A model generated the notes under the pieces. It was not told the DNA's origin, ran no database searches, and saw nothing but the letters and a program-made list of their open reading frames with translations. Positions 50,118 to 58,037 of a stretch of DNA of 59,907 nucleotides are shown piece after piece (the first letter of the stretch is position 1; every line of letters begins with the position of its first letter). Source of the stretch: Martinezella calliandrae (GTDB lineage: Bacteria > Pseudomonadota > Alphaproteobacteria > Rhizobiales > Rhizobiaceae). A program made the position numbers and the translations under genes. The stretch lies in contig NZ_JARFYN010000041.1 in assembly GCF_030272695.1 (NCBI RefSeq), forward strand, positions 1-59,907, given 5' to 3'.

Positions 50118-51365
50118 ATGACGGAATTCGCCCCGGATGCCGGTCTCCGCAAGAACCGGAAAGTCAAGGAAGCCGTTCTGCAACACAAGGCCCTGTCGAA
50201 AGCCGGCTTTTCCGAGCGCCTGTTCGGCATGCTGTTTTCCGGCCTTGTCTATCCGCAGATCTGGGAGGATCCGGACATCGACATGGAGGCGATGGAGCTT
50301 CAGCCCCATCACCGTCTGGTCACAATCGGCTCTGGCGGCTGCAATATGCTCGCCTACCTCTCCAAGAGCCCGGCTTCGATCGATGTCGTTGACCTCAATC
50401 GTCACCACATCGCGTTGAACAAGCTCAAGCTCGCTGCCTTCCGGCTGCTGCCGGCTCACGCCGATCTGGTGCGATTCTTCGGCACGCCCGGCGTCAGCGC
50501 CAACAGCCAGGCCTATGACCAGTTCATCGCGCCTCGGCTCGATCCGGCAACGGCTGCCTATTGGGGCGGCCGCGATATGTATGGCCGCCGACGTGTTACC
50601 GTCTTCAACCGCAACATCTACAAGACGGGCCTGCTCGGACGCTTCATCGGCGCGGCTCACGTGCTGGCGCGCCTGCATGGCGTCCGTCTCGCCAAGATGA
50701 CGGAAGCGCGCACGCTCCGCGAACAGCGGCAGTTTTTCGACAACGAGATTGCGCCGATCTTCGACAAGCCGGTGGTGCGCTGGCTGCTCGGCCGCAAAAG
50801 CTCGCTTTTCGGCCTCGGCATTCCACCGCAGCAATATGACGAACTTGCGAGCCTCGCCGGGGACGATTCGATCTCGGGTGTTTTGAAACACCGTCTGGAA
50901 AAGCTGTCATGCCATTTCCCGATGCGCGACAACTATTTTGCGTGGCAGGCCTTCGCACGGCGCTATGCCGCCCAGCATCAGGGTCCGCTGCCCACCTATC
51001 TAAGGCCGGAGCACTACGCCGCCATTCGCGCCAACGCCGACCGCGTCGACGTCCATCACGCCAACTTCACCGAACTCCTGGCTTCCAAGCCGGCCGCCTC
51101 TCGCGACCGCTACATCCTGCTCGACGCGCAGGATTGGATGAACGACGAGCAGCTCAATCAACTCTGGGCGGAGATCACCCGCACGGCTCGCGAAGGTGCG
51201 CGCGTGATTTTCCGCACCGCCGCCGAAAAGAGCATCATCGAAGGCCGCCTCTCCCCTGCCATTCGCGACCAGTGGGTCTATTTCGAAGAGCGCTCGCAAG
51301 AGCTTAACGTGCGCGACCGCTCGGCGATCTATGGCGGCTTCCACATCTATGGGAAAAAAGCGTGA
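50118..51365 (+). CDS. btaA: S-adenosylmethionine:diacylglycerol 3-amino-3-carboxypropyl transferase
   Basis: BtaA transfers the 3-amino-3-carboxypropyl group of SAM to diacylglycerol, the first step to the betaine lipid DGTS that replaces phospholipids under phosphate starvation. The 415 residues carry the family openings KALSKAGFSERLFGMLFSGL, VYPQIWEDPDIDMEAMEL and TIGSGGCNMLAYLSKSPASI. The C-terminal part has LLDAQDWMNDEQLNQLWAEI and FRTAAEKSIIEGRL. No strong ribosome site precedes the ATG. It overlaps btaB by 4 nt (GTGA), and candidate Pho boxes lie upstream, fitting PhoB control as reported for Sinorhizobium. Confidence 0.94.
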   Translation: MTEFAPDAGLRKNRKVKEAVLQHKALSKAGFSERLFGMLFSGLVYPQIWEDPDIDMEAMELQPHHRLVTIGSGGCNMLAYLSKSPASIDVVDLNRHHIALNKLKLAAFRLLPAHADLVRFFGTPGVSANSQAYDQFIAPRLDPATAAYWGGRDMYGRRRVTVFNRNIYKTGLLGRFIGAAHVLARLHGVRLAKMTEARTLREQRQFFDNEIAPIFDKPVVRWLLGRKSSLFGLGIPPQQYDELASLAGDDSISGVLKHRLEKLSCHFPMRDNYFAWQAFARRYAAQHQGPLPTYLRPEHYAAIRANADRVDVHHANFTELLASKPAASRDRYILLDAQDWMNDEQLNQLWAEITRTAREGARVIFRTAAEKSIIEGRLSPAIRDQWVYFEERSQELNVRDRSAIYGGFHIYGKKA

Positions 51366-52036
51366 GCCAGGCGGACACAGGTCTTCAGACAAGCTCTAAG
51401 AGCCATGCCGGACTGATGGACGGAATGTACCGCTACCAACGGCACATCTACGACTTGACCCGCAAATACTACCTTTTTGGCCGCGACCGCACCATCGCCC
51501 ACCTCAACGTGCCTTTCGGCGGCACGCTGCTGGAAGTGGGCTGCGGCACTGGCCGCAACATGCTGTTGGCGCATCGCCGCTTTCCATCGGCCAAGCTTTA
51601 CGGCCTCGACATTTCGCAGGAAATGCTGATCTCGGCCCGCAATAATTTTCGCGGCCTGAAGCAGGTGCCCGACTTCCGTGTCGCCGATGCCACCGCCTTC
51701 TCGGCTGCCGAATTCGGTGTCGCCGGTTTCGACCGCGTTATGGTCTCCTACGCTTTGTCGATGATCCCGGATTGGAAGAGCGCGATCGATGCCTCGCTCG
51801 ATGCAGTCATCCCCGGCGGAGAGCTGCATATCGTCGATTTTGGTCAGCAGGAGCGACTGCCGGGCTGGTTCCGCACCGTGCTGAAGGGCTGGCTGGCGAA
51901 GTTCCACGTCACGCCGCGAGCCGACCTGCGTAGCGTGCTGGAAGATCGGATTGAGGCGCGCGGCGGGAAGCTGATGTTCGAAGAAATCGGACGGGGTTAC
52001 GCTTGGAGAGCCGTCGTCGTTAAGCCCCGCGCCTAG
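51362..52036 (+). CDS. btaB: Diacylglyceryl-homoserine N-methyltransferase
   Basis: BtaB methylates diacylglyceryl-homoserine three times with SAM to finish DGTS. The 224-residue class I methyltransferase has MDGMYRYQRHIYDLTRKYYL at the N-terminus, motif I LLEVGCGTGRNMLL (about 57-70), LYGLDISQEML and MVSYALSMIPDW. It begins with a GTG overlapping the btaA stop, so the two are translationally coupled. The membrane-lipid substrate implies action at the cytoplasmic membrane surface. Identification rests on sequence plus the strict pairing with btaA. Confidence 0.94.
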   Translation: MSQADTGLQTSSKSHAGLMDGMYRYQRHIYDLTRKYYLFGRDRTIAHLNVPFGGTLLEVGCGTGRNMLLAHRRFPSAKLYGLDISQEMLISARNNFRGLKQVPDFRVADATAFSAAEFGVAGFDRVMVSYALSMIPDWKSAIDASLDAVIPGGELHIVDFGQQERLPGWFRTVLKGWLAKFHVTPRADLRSVLEDRIEARGGKLMFEEIGRGYAWRAVVVKPRA

Positions 52037-52255
52037 CGAAAACAGTGGAATTCGACATGAAATCCGCTCAAACGGCGTCCCAAGTATAAGAATTTTCTTG
52101 AAGATAACACATTTTTTACGTTGATATGGTGAATAAGTGGCAAAGGCCGGCTGACAACAGCCTGGTTCTTCGCCTCTTTTGGAATTTCGGGGACCACACA
52201 TCACGGAAGCCAAGCTTTGGGGCAGCTAGATTACTCGCGCCATAACGGGATATCC

Positions 52256-53047
52256 ATGCGCAGGCTTCTGTCATGCTTACTGCCGCTCGCCTTCCTTCTC
52301 ACCAGCTGCACCATGGGTTATGACAGTTTTCAGACCGCGTCGGTGGTGAAGTCTCGTTTCAAGGATACGAAGCCGCAGGACTTCGGCCGCGATCGTCCCC
52401 AACGCCATCCGATCCACGGCATCGACATCTCGAAATGGCAGGGCGATATCAACTGGCAGTCGGTGAAGGGTTCCGGTGTCGCCTTCGTCTTCATCAAGGC
52501 CACCGAAGGCAAGGATAGGATCGATCCACGTTTCGCCCAATATTGGAATGAGGCGAGCGCCGCAGGACTTCTGCACGCGCCCTATCATTTCTTCTATTTC
52601 TGCTCCACCGCCGACGAGCAGGCCGATTGGTTCATCCACAATGTGCCGAAGGATGTCATGGCGCTTCCGCCTGTCGTCGACGTCGAATGGAATCCGGACT
52701 CACCGACCTGCCGGACGAGACCGGCTCCTGAAACGGTGCGCGCCGAGATCAAGCGCTTCATGGATCGCCTGGAAGCCTACTACGGCAAACGCCCGATCAT
52801 TTATACGTCGGTCGATTTCCACCGCGACAACCTCGTCGGATACTTCAAGGACTACAAGTTCTGGGTGCGCTCGGTCGCAAAGCATCCCAAGGAGATCTAC
52901 GCGGATCGCAGCTGGGACTTCTGGCAATACACGTCGACCGGCCTGATCCCGGGCATTAAGGGGCCGACGGACATCAATGTTTTTGCCGGTTCCGAACAGA
53001 ATTGGCACAACTGGGTGGCGGCAGTAAAGAAGGAAGGAAATTCTTGA
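52256..53047 (+). CDS. Lipoprotein glycoside hydrolase family 25 (lysozyme-like)
   Basis: A 263-residue muramidase-type lipoprotein. The start at 52256 (MRRLLSCLLPLAFLLTSC) gives a lipobox with C18. The GH25 domain spans about 52-258: HGIDISKWQGDINW with the first catalytic aspartate D57, FVFIKATEGKDRIDPRF, HFFYFCSTADEQADWF, and the central acidic pair in PPVVDVEWNPDS. Such enzymes cut the beta-1,4 bond between MurNAc and GlcNAc. It lies about 220 bp after btaB and 79 bp before the mltB-like gene on the same strand. Confidence 0.92.
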   Translation: MRRLLSCLLPLAFLLTSCTMGYDSFQTASVVKSRFKDTKPQDFGRDRPQRHPIHGIDISKWQGDINWQSVKGSGVAFVFIKATEGKDRIDPRFAQYWNEASAAGLLHAPYHFFYFCSTADEQADWFIHNVPKDVMALPPVVDVEWNPDSPTCRTRPAPETVRAEIKRFMDRLEAYYGKRPIIYTSVDFHRDNLVGYFKDYKFWVRSVAKHPKEIYADRSWDFWQYTSTGLIPGIKGPTDINVFAGSEQNWHNWVAAVKKEGNS

Positions 53048-53126
53048 GACTGCCTGAACTTCTCTCTTGCTTCTGTCACAATCTTCTGTGAAAGCGACCC
53101 TATTCTACCGGCAAAGAGGATCGCCC

Positions 53127-54371
53127 ATGGACCGCTATACCATTCGACGCAGCGCACTCGCGCTGGTCTTCGCTTCAGCCATGGCAAGTGTGGCAATGGC
53201 GCAGAACGCGACCCCCGCCGCCGCGCCGAATGCAGGTGGGAGCGGTGGCCCGCAAGTGGCTTGCGGCGGTGACCTCTCTTCTTTCCTGGCCGGCGTCAAG
53301 GCCGACGCGATCGCCGCCGGCGCGGACGCGGCCGCCGCGGACAAGACGCTCGCCGGCGCACAGATCGACCCCAAGGTTGTCTCCATGGACCGCGGCCAGG
53401 GTGTTTTCCGCCAGACCTTCCTTGAGTTTTCTCAGCGCACTGTCAGCCAGGCTCGCCTCGATATCGGCCGCCAGAAGATGAAGCAATATGCCGATGTCTT
53501 CGCCAAGGCCGAGCAGGACTACGGCGTGCCGCCCGGCGTGATTACAGCCTTCTGGGCCATGGAAACCGATTTCGGAGCCGTTCAAGGCAATTTTAACACC
53601 CGCAACGCCTTGGTCACCCTCGCACATGACTGCCGCCGGCCGGATTTCTTCCGCCCGCGCCTAATCGCGCTGATCGAGTTGGTGCAGCGTGGCGATGTTG
53701 ACCCGGCAACAACGACAGGCGCATGGGCCGGCGAAATCGGCCAGACGCAAATGCTGCCTCCCGATATCATTGCCTACGGCACCGATGGCGATGGCGACGG
53801 TCATGTCAATTTGAAGACAAGCGCACCTGACGTCATTCTGACCACGGCAAGATTTATCCAGCATCTCGGCTTCCAGCGCGGCCAGCCCTGGCTGCAGGAG
53901 GTCACCGTGCCGGATAATCTGCCTTGGGAGAAATCCGGCATCGGCGGCACGCTCACGGCCGGCGATTGGTTCCAGCTCGGCGTCAAGCCGCGCGACGGCA
54001 ATACGAATTTCGGTTCGCTTCCGGCCGCCCTCATCTTGCCGCAGGGCCGCAAGGGCCCGGCTTTCCTGACCTATCCGAACTACAACGCCTATCTCGGATG
54101 GAACCAGTCGTTCATCTACACGACGTCCGCGGCCTATTTCGCGACACGCTTCAGCGGCGCTCCGACCTACAATAAGGGCGCACCAGAAGCGGGCCTGAGC
54201 GATGGCGATATGAAAGCGCTTCAGACCAAACTCGTGGCGCGCGGCTACGATGTCGGCAAGATTGACGGCATTCTCGGCTCCGGCACGCGCGTCGCCGTCC
54301 AGAAGGAACAGTTTCGCCTCGGCCTTCCCGCTGATGGCTGGGCAACGCAATCGCTGTTGAACGCGCTCTGA
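53127..54371 (+). CDS. Lytic murein transglycosylase, MltB type, with peptidoglycan-binding domain
   Basis: A secreted peptidoglycan-cleaving enzyme of 414 residues. AGAGGA precedes the ATG at 53127, and a signal peptide ends at VAMAQ (about 25). The MltB-family domain (about 48-340) has catalytic E146 in AFWAMETDFG, the following QGNFNTRNALVTLAHDCRR and GEIGQTQMLPPDIIAYGTDG. A C-terminal peptidoglycan-binding domain covers about 345-412 (MKALQTKLVARGYDVGKIDG). No lipobox is seen, so it is probably soluble in the periplasm. A good terminator follows. Confidence 0.94.
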   Translation: MDRYTIRRSALALVFASAMASVAMAQNATPAAAPNAGGSGGPQVACGGDLSSFLAGVKADAIAAGADAAAADKTLAGAQIDPKVVSMDRGQGVFRQTFLEFSQRTVSQARLDIGRQKMKQYADVFAKAEQDYGVPPGVITAFWAMETDFGAVQGNFNTRNALVTLAHDCRRPDFFRPRLIALIELVQRGDVDPATTTGAWAGEIGQTQMLPPDIIAYGTDGDGDGHVNLKTSAPDVILTTARFIQHLGFQRGQPWLQEVTVPDNLPWEKSGIGGTLTAGDWFQLGVKPRDGNTNFGSLPAALILPQGRKGPAFLTYPNYNAYLGWNQSFIYTTSAAYFATRFSGAPTYNKGAPEAGLSDGDMKALQTKLVARGYDVGKIDGILGSGTRVAVQKEQFRLGLPADGWATQSLLNAL

Positions 54372-54391
54372 GCGCTGATGCTCTATTGTCG

Positions 54392-54425
54392 AAGGCGGCC
54401 TTGTCGGGTCGCCTTTTTCTTTTTG
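54392..54425 (+). terminator. Rho-independent terminator after the mltB-like gene
   Basis: AAGGCGGCC (54392-54400) pairs with GGTCGCCTT (54407-54415), one G-T wobble, over a 6-nt loop, followed by TTTCTTTTTG. It starts about 20 bp past the stop codon. Confidence 0.9.
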
Positions 54426-54522
54426 TGGCGCCGACCCCGGCATCTGGTGATTGACCGAAGCTGATCCAGGCGCGGCAAGAAACGGGTGGCAACTGCCCTT
54501 GCTTTCGTCAATATGGACCAAA

Positions 54523-55488
54523 ATGGCGGGGAAGCAGACGTTGAACACCAACAATGGCATGACCGCATTGACCTGGGGGCTGCTGCTATTGCTCGGCCTC
54601 ATCTGGGGCGGTTCGTTCTTCTTTGCCCGCATCGCCGTTCACTATGTGCCGCCCTTTACGCTGGTCTTCCTCCGCTTATCGCTGGCGGCAATGGCGTTGC
54701 ATGCCTACATCGCCGGTCGTTTCGCAATCTATGATCTCCTGCGAACGCATTGGCGGCAGTTCCTGTTGTTGGGCCTGATCAACAATGCAGTGCCGCATGC
54801 GCTGATCTTTGTCGGCCAAACGCAGATGGGTGCGGGGCTCGCCTCCATCCTGAACGCAACAACGCCGATCTGGACCGTATTGATTGGCAACCACTTCACC
54901 ACCGACGAGCGGCTGACTTCTGCCAAGCTCGCCGGTTGCCTGACAGGGCTCATCGGAACGGTCGTGCTCATCGGGCCGAGCGTGACGAGTGGAGCCGAGG
55001 TGCCGTTCTGGGCGCTGCTGCTGCCGATCCTCGCTGCGATCTCCTATGGCTTCGCCGCGATCTATGCCAAACGTTTCAAAGGCATGGCGCCGCCCGTTAT
55101 CGCGGCGGGTCAACTGACTTGCTCGGCCGCTCTCATACTGCCGGTGGCTCTTTTACTTGACCAGCCCTTCGCTTTGGCCACGCCTCCGGCCAGCGCCCTT
55201 GCCGCCATTCTCGGCATGGCGCTATTGTCGACCGCCTTCGCCTATATCCTCTATTTCCGCATCATGGCGCTTTCGGGCGCCACCAACGCCTCACTGGTGA
55301 CCTTGCTCGTGCCGCCGAGCGCCATTCTGCTTGGCTTTCTTTTCTTGGGCGAGCAACTGGGGATAACTGAAATCGCCGGCATGCTGTTGATCGGTGCCGG
55401 CCTGCTCATTCTCGACGGGCGGCTCTATACGCGCATGCGACCGAACTCAAGAACGAGCGCTCAATCGCTGGACCATCGTCAAGATTAA
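54523..55488 (+). CDS. EamA/DMT superfamily transporter
   Basis: A ten-helix inner-membrane transporter with two EamA repeats. From the ATG at 54523 it has 321 residues; the frame is open to 54451, and a later ATG at 54559 (MTALTWGLLLLLGLIWGGSF) directly precedes helix 1, so the start is uncertain. Family features are LIWGGSFFFARIAVHYVPPF, the end of repeat 1 (LAGCLTGLIGTVVLIGPSV) and GEQLGITEIAGMLLIGAGLL at the end of repeat 2. Substrates of this group are varied metabolites. No partner gene is nearby. Confidence 0.9.
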   Translation: MAGKQTLNTNNGMTALTWGLLLLLGLIWGGSFFFARIAVHYVPPFTLVFLRLSLAAMALHAYIAGRFAIYDLLRTHWRQFLLLGLINNAVPHALIFVGQTQMGAGLASILNATTPIWTVLIGNHFTTDERLTSAKLAGCLTGLIGTVVLIGPSVTSGAEVPFWALLLPILAAISYGFAAIYAKRFKGMAPPVIAAGQLTCSAALILPVALLLDQPFALATPPASALAAILGMALLSTAFAYILYFRIMALSGATNASLVTLLVPPSAILLGFLFLGEQLGITEIAGMLLIGAGLLILDGRLYTRMRPNSRTSAQSLDHRQD

Positions 55489-55717
55489 CCGATTCCTGGT
55501 TCAGTCGAACACATTCGCCTTAATTTAATCACGGCTAAATTAACGATACATTAAATTTCGTGAGCAAGGTCACGTTCAAAATATCGATATAAAAACAATA
55601 GCTTGCTTGATGATCGCCATCAAAGATCGGCGCTGCATGCCGCGACGCAGCATCGAATTCGCTTTCCAAGCAACACATTTTCGACATAGAGTTTACCAGT
55701 TGACTGGGGAGGAAGAC
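55489..55717 (+). promoter_or_regulatory. AT-rich control region with a perfect CtrA-type box
   Basis: TTAACGATACATTAA (55540-55554) is an exact TTAA-N7-TTAA. A second, partial site TTAA-TCACGGC-TAAA lies just left of it (55525-55539), and another TTAA at 55520. The region is distinctly AT-richer than its surroundings and leads, about 160 bp on, into the 25-aa membrane peptide. CtrA binding is inferred from the motif only. Confidence 0.6.
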
Positions 55718-55795
55718 ATGGGATTGACGCGATCCATCAACGTCCTAGTGGTCAGTGCAGCGTTCGTATTCGTGCTGACGATGCTTTTCATCTAA
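55718..55795 (+). CDS. 25-aa single-span membrane peptide
   Basis: ATG at 55718, preceded by a strong GGGGAGGAAGAC ribosome site, opens MGLTRSINVLVVSAAFVFVL, ending TMLFI: a short polar head and one hydrophobic helix of about 18 residues. The size and sequence suggest a small inner-membrane protein. I have an impression of near-identical peptides in other Rhizobiaceae but cannot verify it. It has its own upstream region with a CtrA-type box and its own terminator, so it looks like an independent gene. Function unknown; such peptides often modulate larger membrane proteins. Confidence 0.7.
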   Translation: MGLTRSINVLVVSAAFVFVLTMLFI

Positions 55796-55861
55796 CGCAA
55801 ACAGCGAACATCGCAGGCAGCCGTACTCCTGAAAGCTAACAAAACAACCTATTCCATTCAA

Positions 55862-55895
55862 AGAGCGCGTGCCGAAATTCGACATGCGCTTTTTC
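55862..55895 (+). terminator. Terminator after the 25-aa peptide gene
   Basis: AGCGCGTG (55864-55871) pairs with CATGCGCT (55883-55890), one G-T wobble, over an 11-nt loop, followed by TTTTC. On the other strand a weaker T-run could also serve metF, which ends 22 bp away. Confidence 0.8.
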
Positions 55896-55916
55896 ATGTT
55901 CGCATCCTCTATGCTG

Positions 55917-56819
55917 TTAGGCAGCCGCGCCCGCGGGTGCCTCTGCCTTGCGCCGAATGCCCAACCGCTCGAGAACGGCTGAGACAAGCGGCGAGCGGTT
56001 CATCGTGTAAAGATGAAACTCATTGATGCCGCGACGAACCAGGTCTTCGATCTGCTCTGCGGCGACGTCTGCGGCGACATTGGCCCGCTTATCGGGCTGC
56101 TGGTCTAGGCCGTCAAAACGCTCGTCCAGCCAGGAAGGGATGCTGGTGCCGCAGGTGCCGGCAAAACGCTTCAATTGCGTCAGGTTCTGGATCGGCATGA
56201 TGCCCGGCACAACGGGGATCTTGACGCCGGCGGCACGAACGCGATCGTGATAGCGTTCAAAGGCGTCATTGTCGAAGAAGAACTGGGTGAGTGCCCTGTC
56301 GGCGCCGTTGTCGGCCTTGCGCTTCAGCATATCGATATCGGCTGCGGTATCACGGCTTTCCGGATGTTTCTCCGGATAGGCGGAGACGGAAATATCGAAA
56401 TTACCGCGCTCGCGCAGTGCCGATACCAACTCGGCCGCATTGGCATAGCCGTCGGGATGCGGCTGGTAGGCGGAGCCTGCGCCGCCCGGCGGGTCGCCGC
56501 GCAGCGCCACGAAGCGGAGGACGCCAGCGGCGAGGAAATCGTCGATGACGCGATGCGTCTCCTCGCGCGTTGCACCGACGCAGGTCAGATGCGAAGCAGT
56601 CGAGAACGGCGTCTCGCGAACCATCCGGCGCACAGCAGACAATGTCGGCGCTTTGGTCGAACCACCGGCGCCATAGGTGACCGAGACGAAGTCCGGGTCC
56701 CACTCGGTCAGTTCAGCGACAGTGTTCCACAATTGCGTCTCGGCTTCTTCCGATTTCGGCGGGAAGAATTCGAAGGAAATTCGAATGTCACGCTGGCCGT
56801 TTTCAGTCTTTGAAGACAT
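55917..56819 (-). CDS. metF: Methylenetetrahydrofolate reductase
   Basis: MetF reduces 5,10-methylene-THF to 5-methyl-THF with FAD, supplying the methyl group for methionine. The start at 56819 (MSSKTENGQRDIRISFEFFP) has GGGAG about 8 nt upstream. The 300 residues show SFEFFPPKSEEAE (15-27), VSVTYGAGGSTKAPT (46-60), ALRGDPPGG and the C-terminal INEFHLYTMNRSPLV. It starts one base after the stop of the ArsR/methyltransferase gene, so the two form an operon that is probably autoregulated by that protein. Confidence 0.97.
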   Translation of the reverse strand: MSSKTENGQRDIRISFEFFPPKSEEAETQLWNTVAELTEWDPDFVSVTYGAGGSTKAPTLSAVRRMVRETPFSTASHLTCVGATREETHRVIDDFLAAGVLRFVALRGDPPGGAGSAYQPHPDGYANAAELVSALRERGNFDISVSAYPEKHPESRDTAADIDMLKRKADNGADRALTQFFFDNDAFERYHDRVRAAGVKIPVVPGIMPIQNLTQLKRFAGTCGTSIPSWLDERFDGLDQQPDKRANVAADVAAEQIEDLVRRGINEFHLYTMNRSPLVSAVLERLGIRRKAEAPAGAAA

Positions 56820-56820
56820 A

Positions 56821-57846
56821 TCAAGCTCTCCCGGCAAGAACGGGGGACGACTGACGGTCCTGCCCGGCGGCGATCAGCAGCCGCGGGTCGCGTGCCAGCC
56901 AGATCGTGACCGTCAGCGCTTTACCGCCTTCCCTCCCCGAATGAAGGTCCAGCACCTGCTCGACATCGAGCCCCGCCAATTTCAGCCATTCCGATATGGT
57001 CTGATGCGAGAAGCCGAGTCTCAGATGCGCATGTTCGTCGCGTAAATATTCCAGCCCATGCGGGGCAAGATCGATGATCACCAGCCGGCCGCCGGGCCTG
57101 AGCATTCGGGCCGCCTCGTTGATGGCGATCTCCGGTTGGTCGAGGAAATGCAGCACCTGGTGAATGGTAATCAGGTCGAAATCCTGCGCCTCGAGCGGCA
57201 GATTGAAGATATCGCCATACCTGACCGAAGCGGCGGTAATGTTCGATCGGTCGAGATTGGCTCGTGCCACGGCCAACATGTCGCGGCTGGCGTCGATGCC
57301 GACTGCGCGACGATAATTGCCCGCCAGCAATTGCAGCATCCGGCCTGTACCTGTGCCGAGATCGAGGAAAGAGTCGATCTGTTGCGGACCGATCAACTCG
57401 ATCAAGGCCTTGTCGACATCCTCATCGGCCACATGCAGGCGGCGCAATTCGTCCCATTCGGCGGCATTGCGGCTGAAATAGGCTTGCGCCCGCTCGGCAC
57501 GAATGCGCTTGACGGCGGCGAGCCGCTCGCCATCGCGCAACAACACTGGATCATTTTCAGCCGCGTGCCGGAGAAGCGTGCGCACGAGAATGACCGCCTT
57601 GCCTTCCTGCTTCAGACGGAAATAGGCCCACGCGCCCTCTTGATAGCGGTCGATCAGACCAGCCTCGCCGAGCAGCTTCAGATGCCGTGAAATACGGGGC
57701 TGCGACTGGCCGAGAATTTCGGTAAGATCGGTAACCGTGAGATCGCCGGCAGCAAGGAGCGCCAGCAGCCTGAGCCGCGTAGGTTCGCCTGCCGCCTTCA
57801 GCACATCCACCAGACCATCCAAACCGAATTTCACCAGATCCGACAT
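56821..57846 (-). CDS. ArsR-type regulator fused to a SAM-dependent methyltransferase domain
   Basis: A 341-residue fusion. Residues about 10-85 form an ArsR winged helix (AAGEPTRLRLLALLAAGDLT, then QSQPRISRHLKLLGEAGLID). Residues about 120-320 are a class I methyltransferase-like domain with FLDLGTGTGRMLQLL (160-174). Regulators of this architecture sit next to metF or SAH-recycling genes in several proteobacteria and are thought to sense S-adenosylhomocysteine or SAM through the second domain (SahR-like). It heads the metF operon; a perfect palindrome lies 18 bp upstream. The start is ATG 57846; an upstream in-frame ATG at 57861 is possible but would crowd the operator. Confidence 0.9.
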   Translation of the reverse strand: MSDLVKFGLDGLVDVLKAAGEPTRLRLLALLAAGDLTVTDLTEILGQSQPRISRHLKLLGEAGLIDRYQEGAWAYFRLKQEGKAVILVRTLLRHAAENDPVLLRDGERLAAVKRIRAERAQAYFSRNAAEWDELRRLHVADEDVDKALIELIGPQQIDSFLDLGTGTGRMLQLLAGNYRRAVGIDASRDMLAVARANLDRSNITAASVRYGDIFNLPLEAQDFDLITIHQVLHFLDQPEIAINEAARMLRPGGRLVIIDLAPHGLEYLRDEHAHLRLGFSHQTISEWLKLAGLDVEQVLDLHSGREGGKALTVTIWLARDPRLLIAAGQDRQSSPVLAGRA

Positions 57847-57864
57847 GCACCACCCAATCAAGAT

Positions 57865-57880
57865 ATAAAGATATCTTTAT
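57865..57880 (-). promoter_or_regulatory. 16-bp perfect palindrome, candidate operator of the metF regulator
   Basis: ATAAAGATATCTTTAT is fully self-complementary and lies 18 bp upstream of the regulator's ATG. The AAAGATATCTTT core is the kind of site expected for an ArsR dimer and resembles the motif I remember for SahR-type regulators. Autoregulation of the regulator-metF operon is the natural inference. Confidence 0.75.
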
Positions 57881-57985
57881 GTGATTTGCATTCGATCTGC
57901 AAGAGCCAATCGGCTCCGGAGGGAATTCAACGTCGGAAATCTGTTAGTTTCTGTCGGCTGAGGGATAGGCGGTTTGATGCCCGGG

Positions 57986-58013
57986 AAAGAAAAACCCCGG
58001 ACGAGCCGGGGTT
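57986..58013 (-). terminator. Rho-independent terminator of ettA
   Basis: On the minus strand AACCCCGG (58013-58006) pairs with CCGGGGTT (58000-57993) over CTCGT, followed by TTTCTTTCC. It lies about 25 bp past the ettA stop. Confidence 0.9.
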
Positions 58014-58037
58014 CTCGATCAGCCGAAATAGGCGAAC

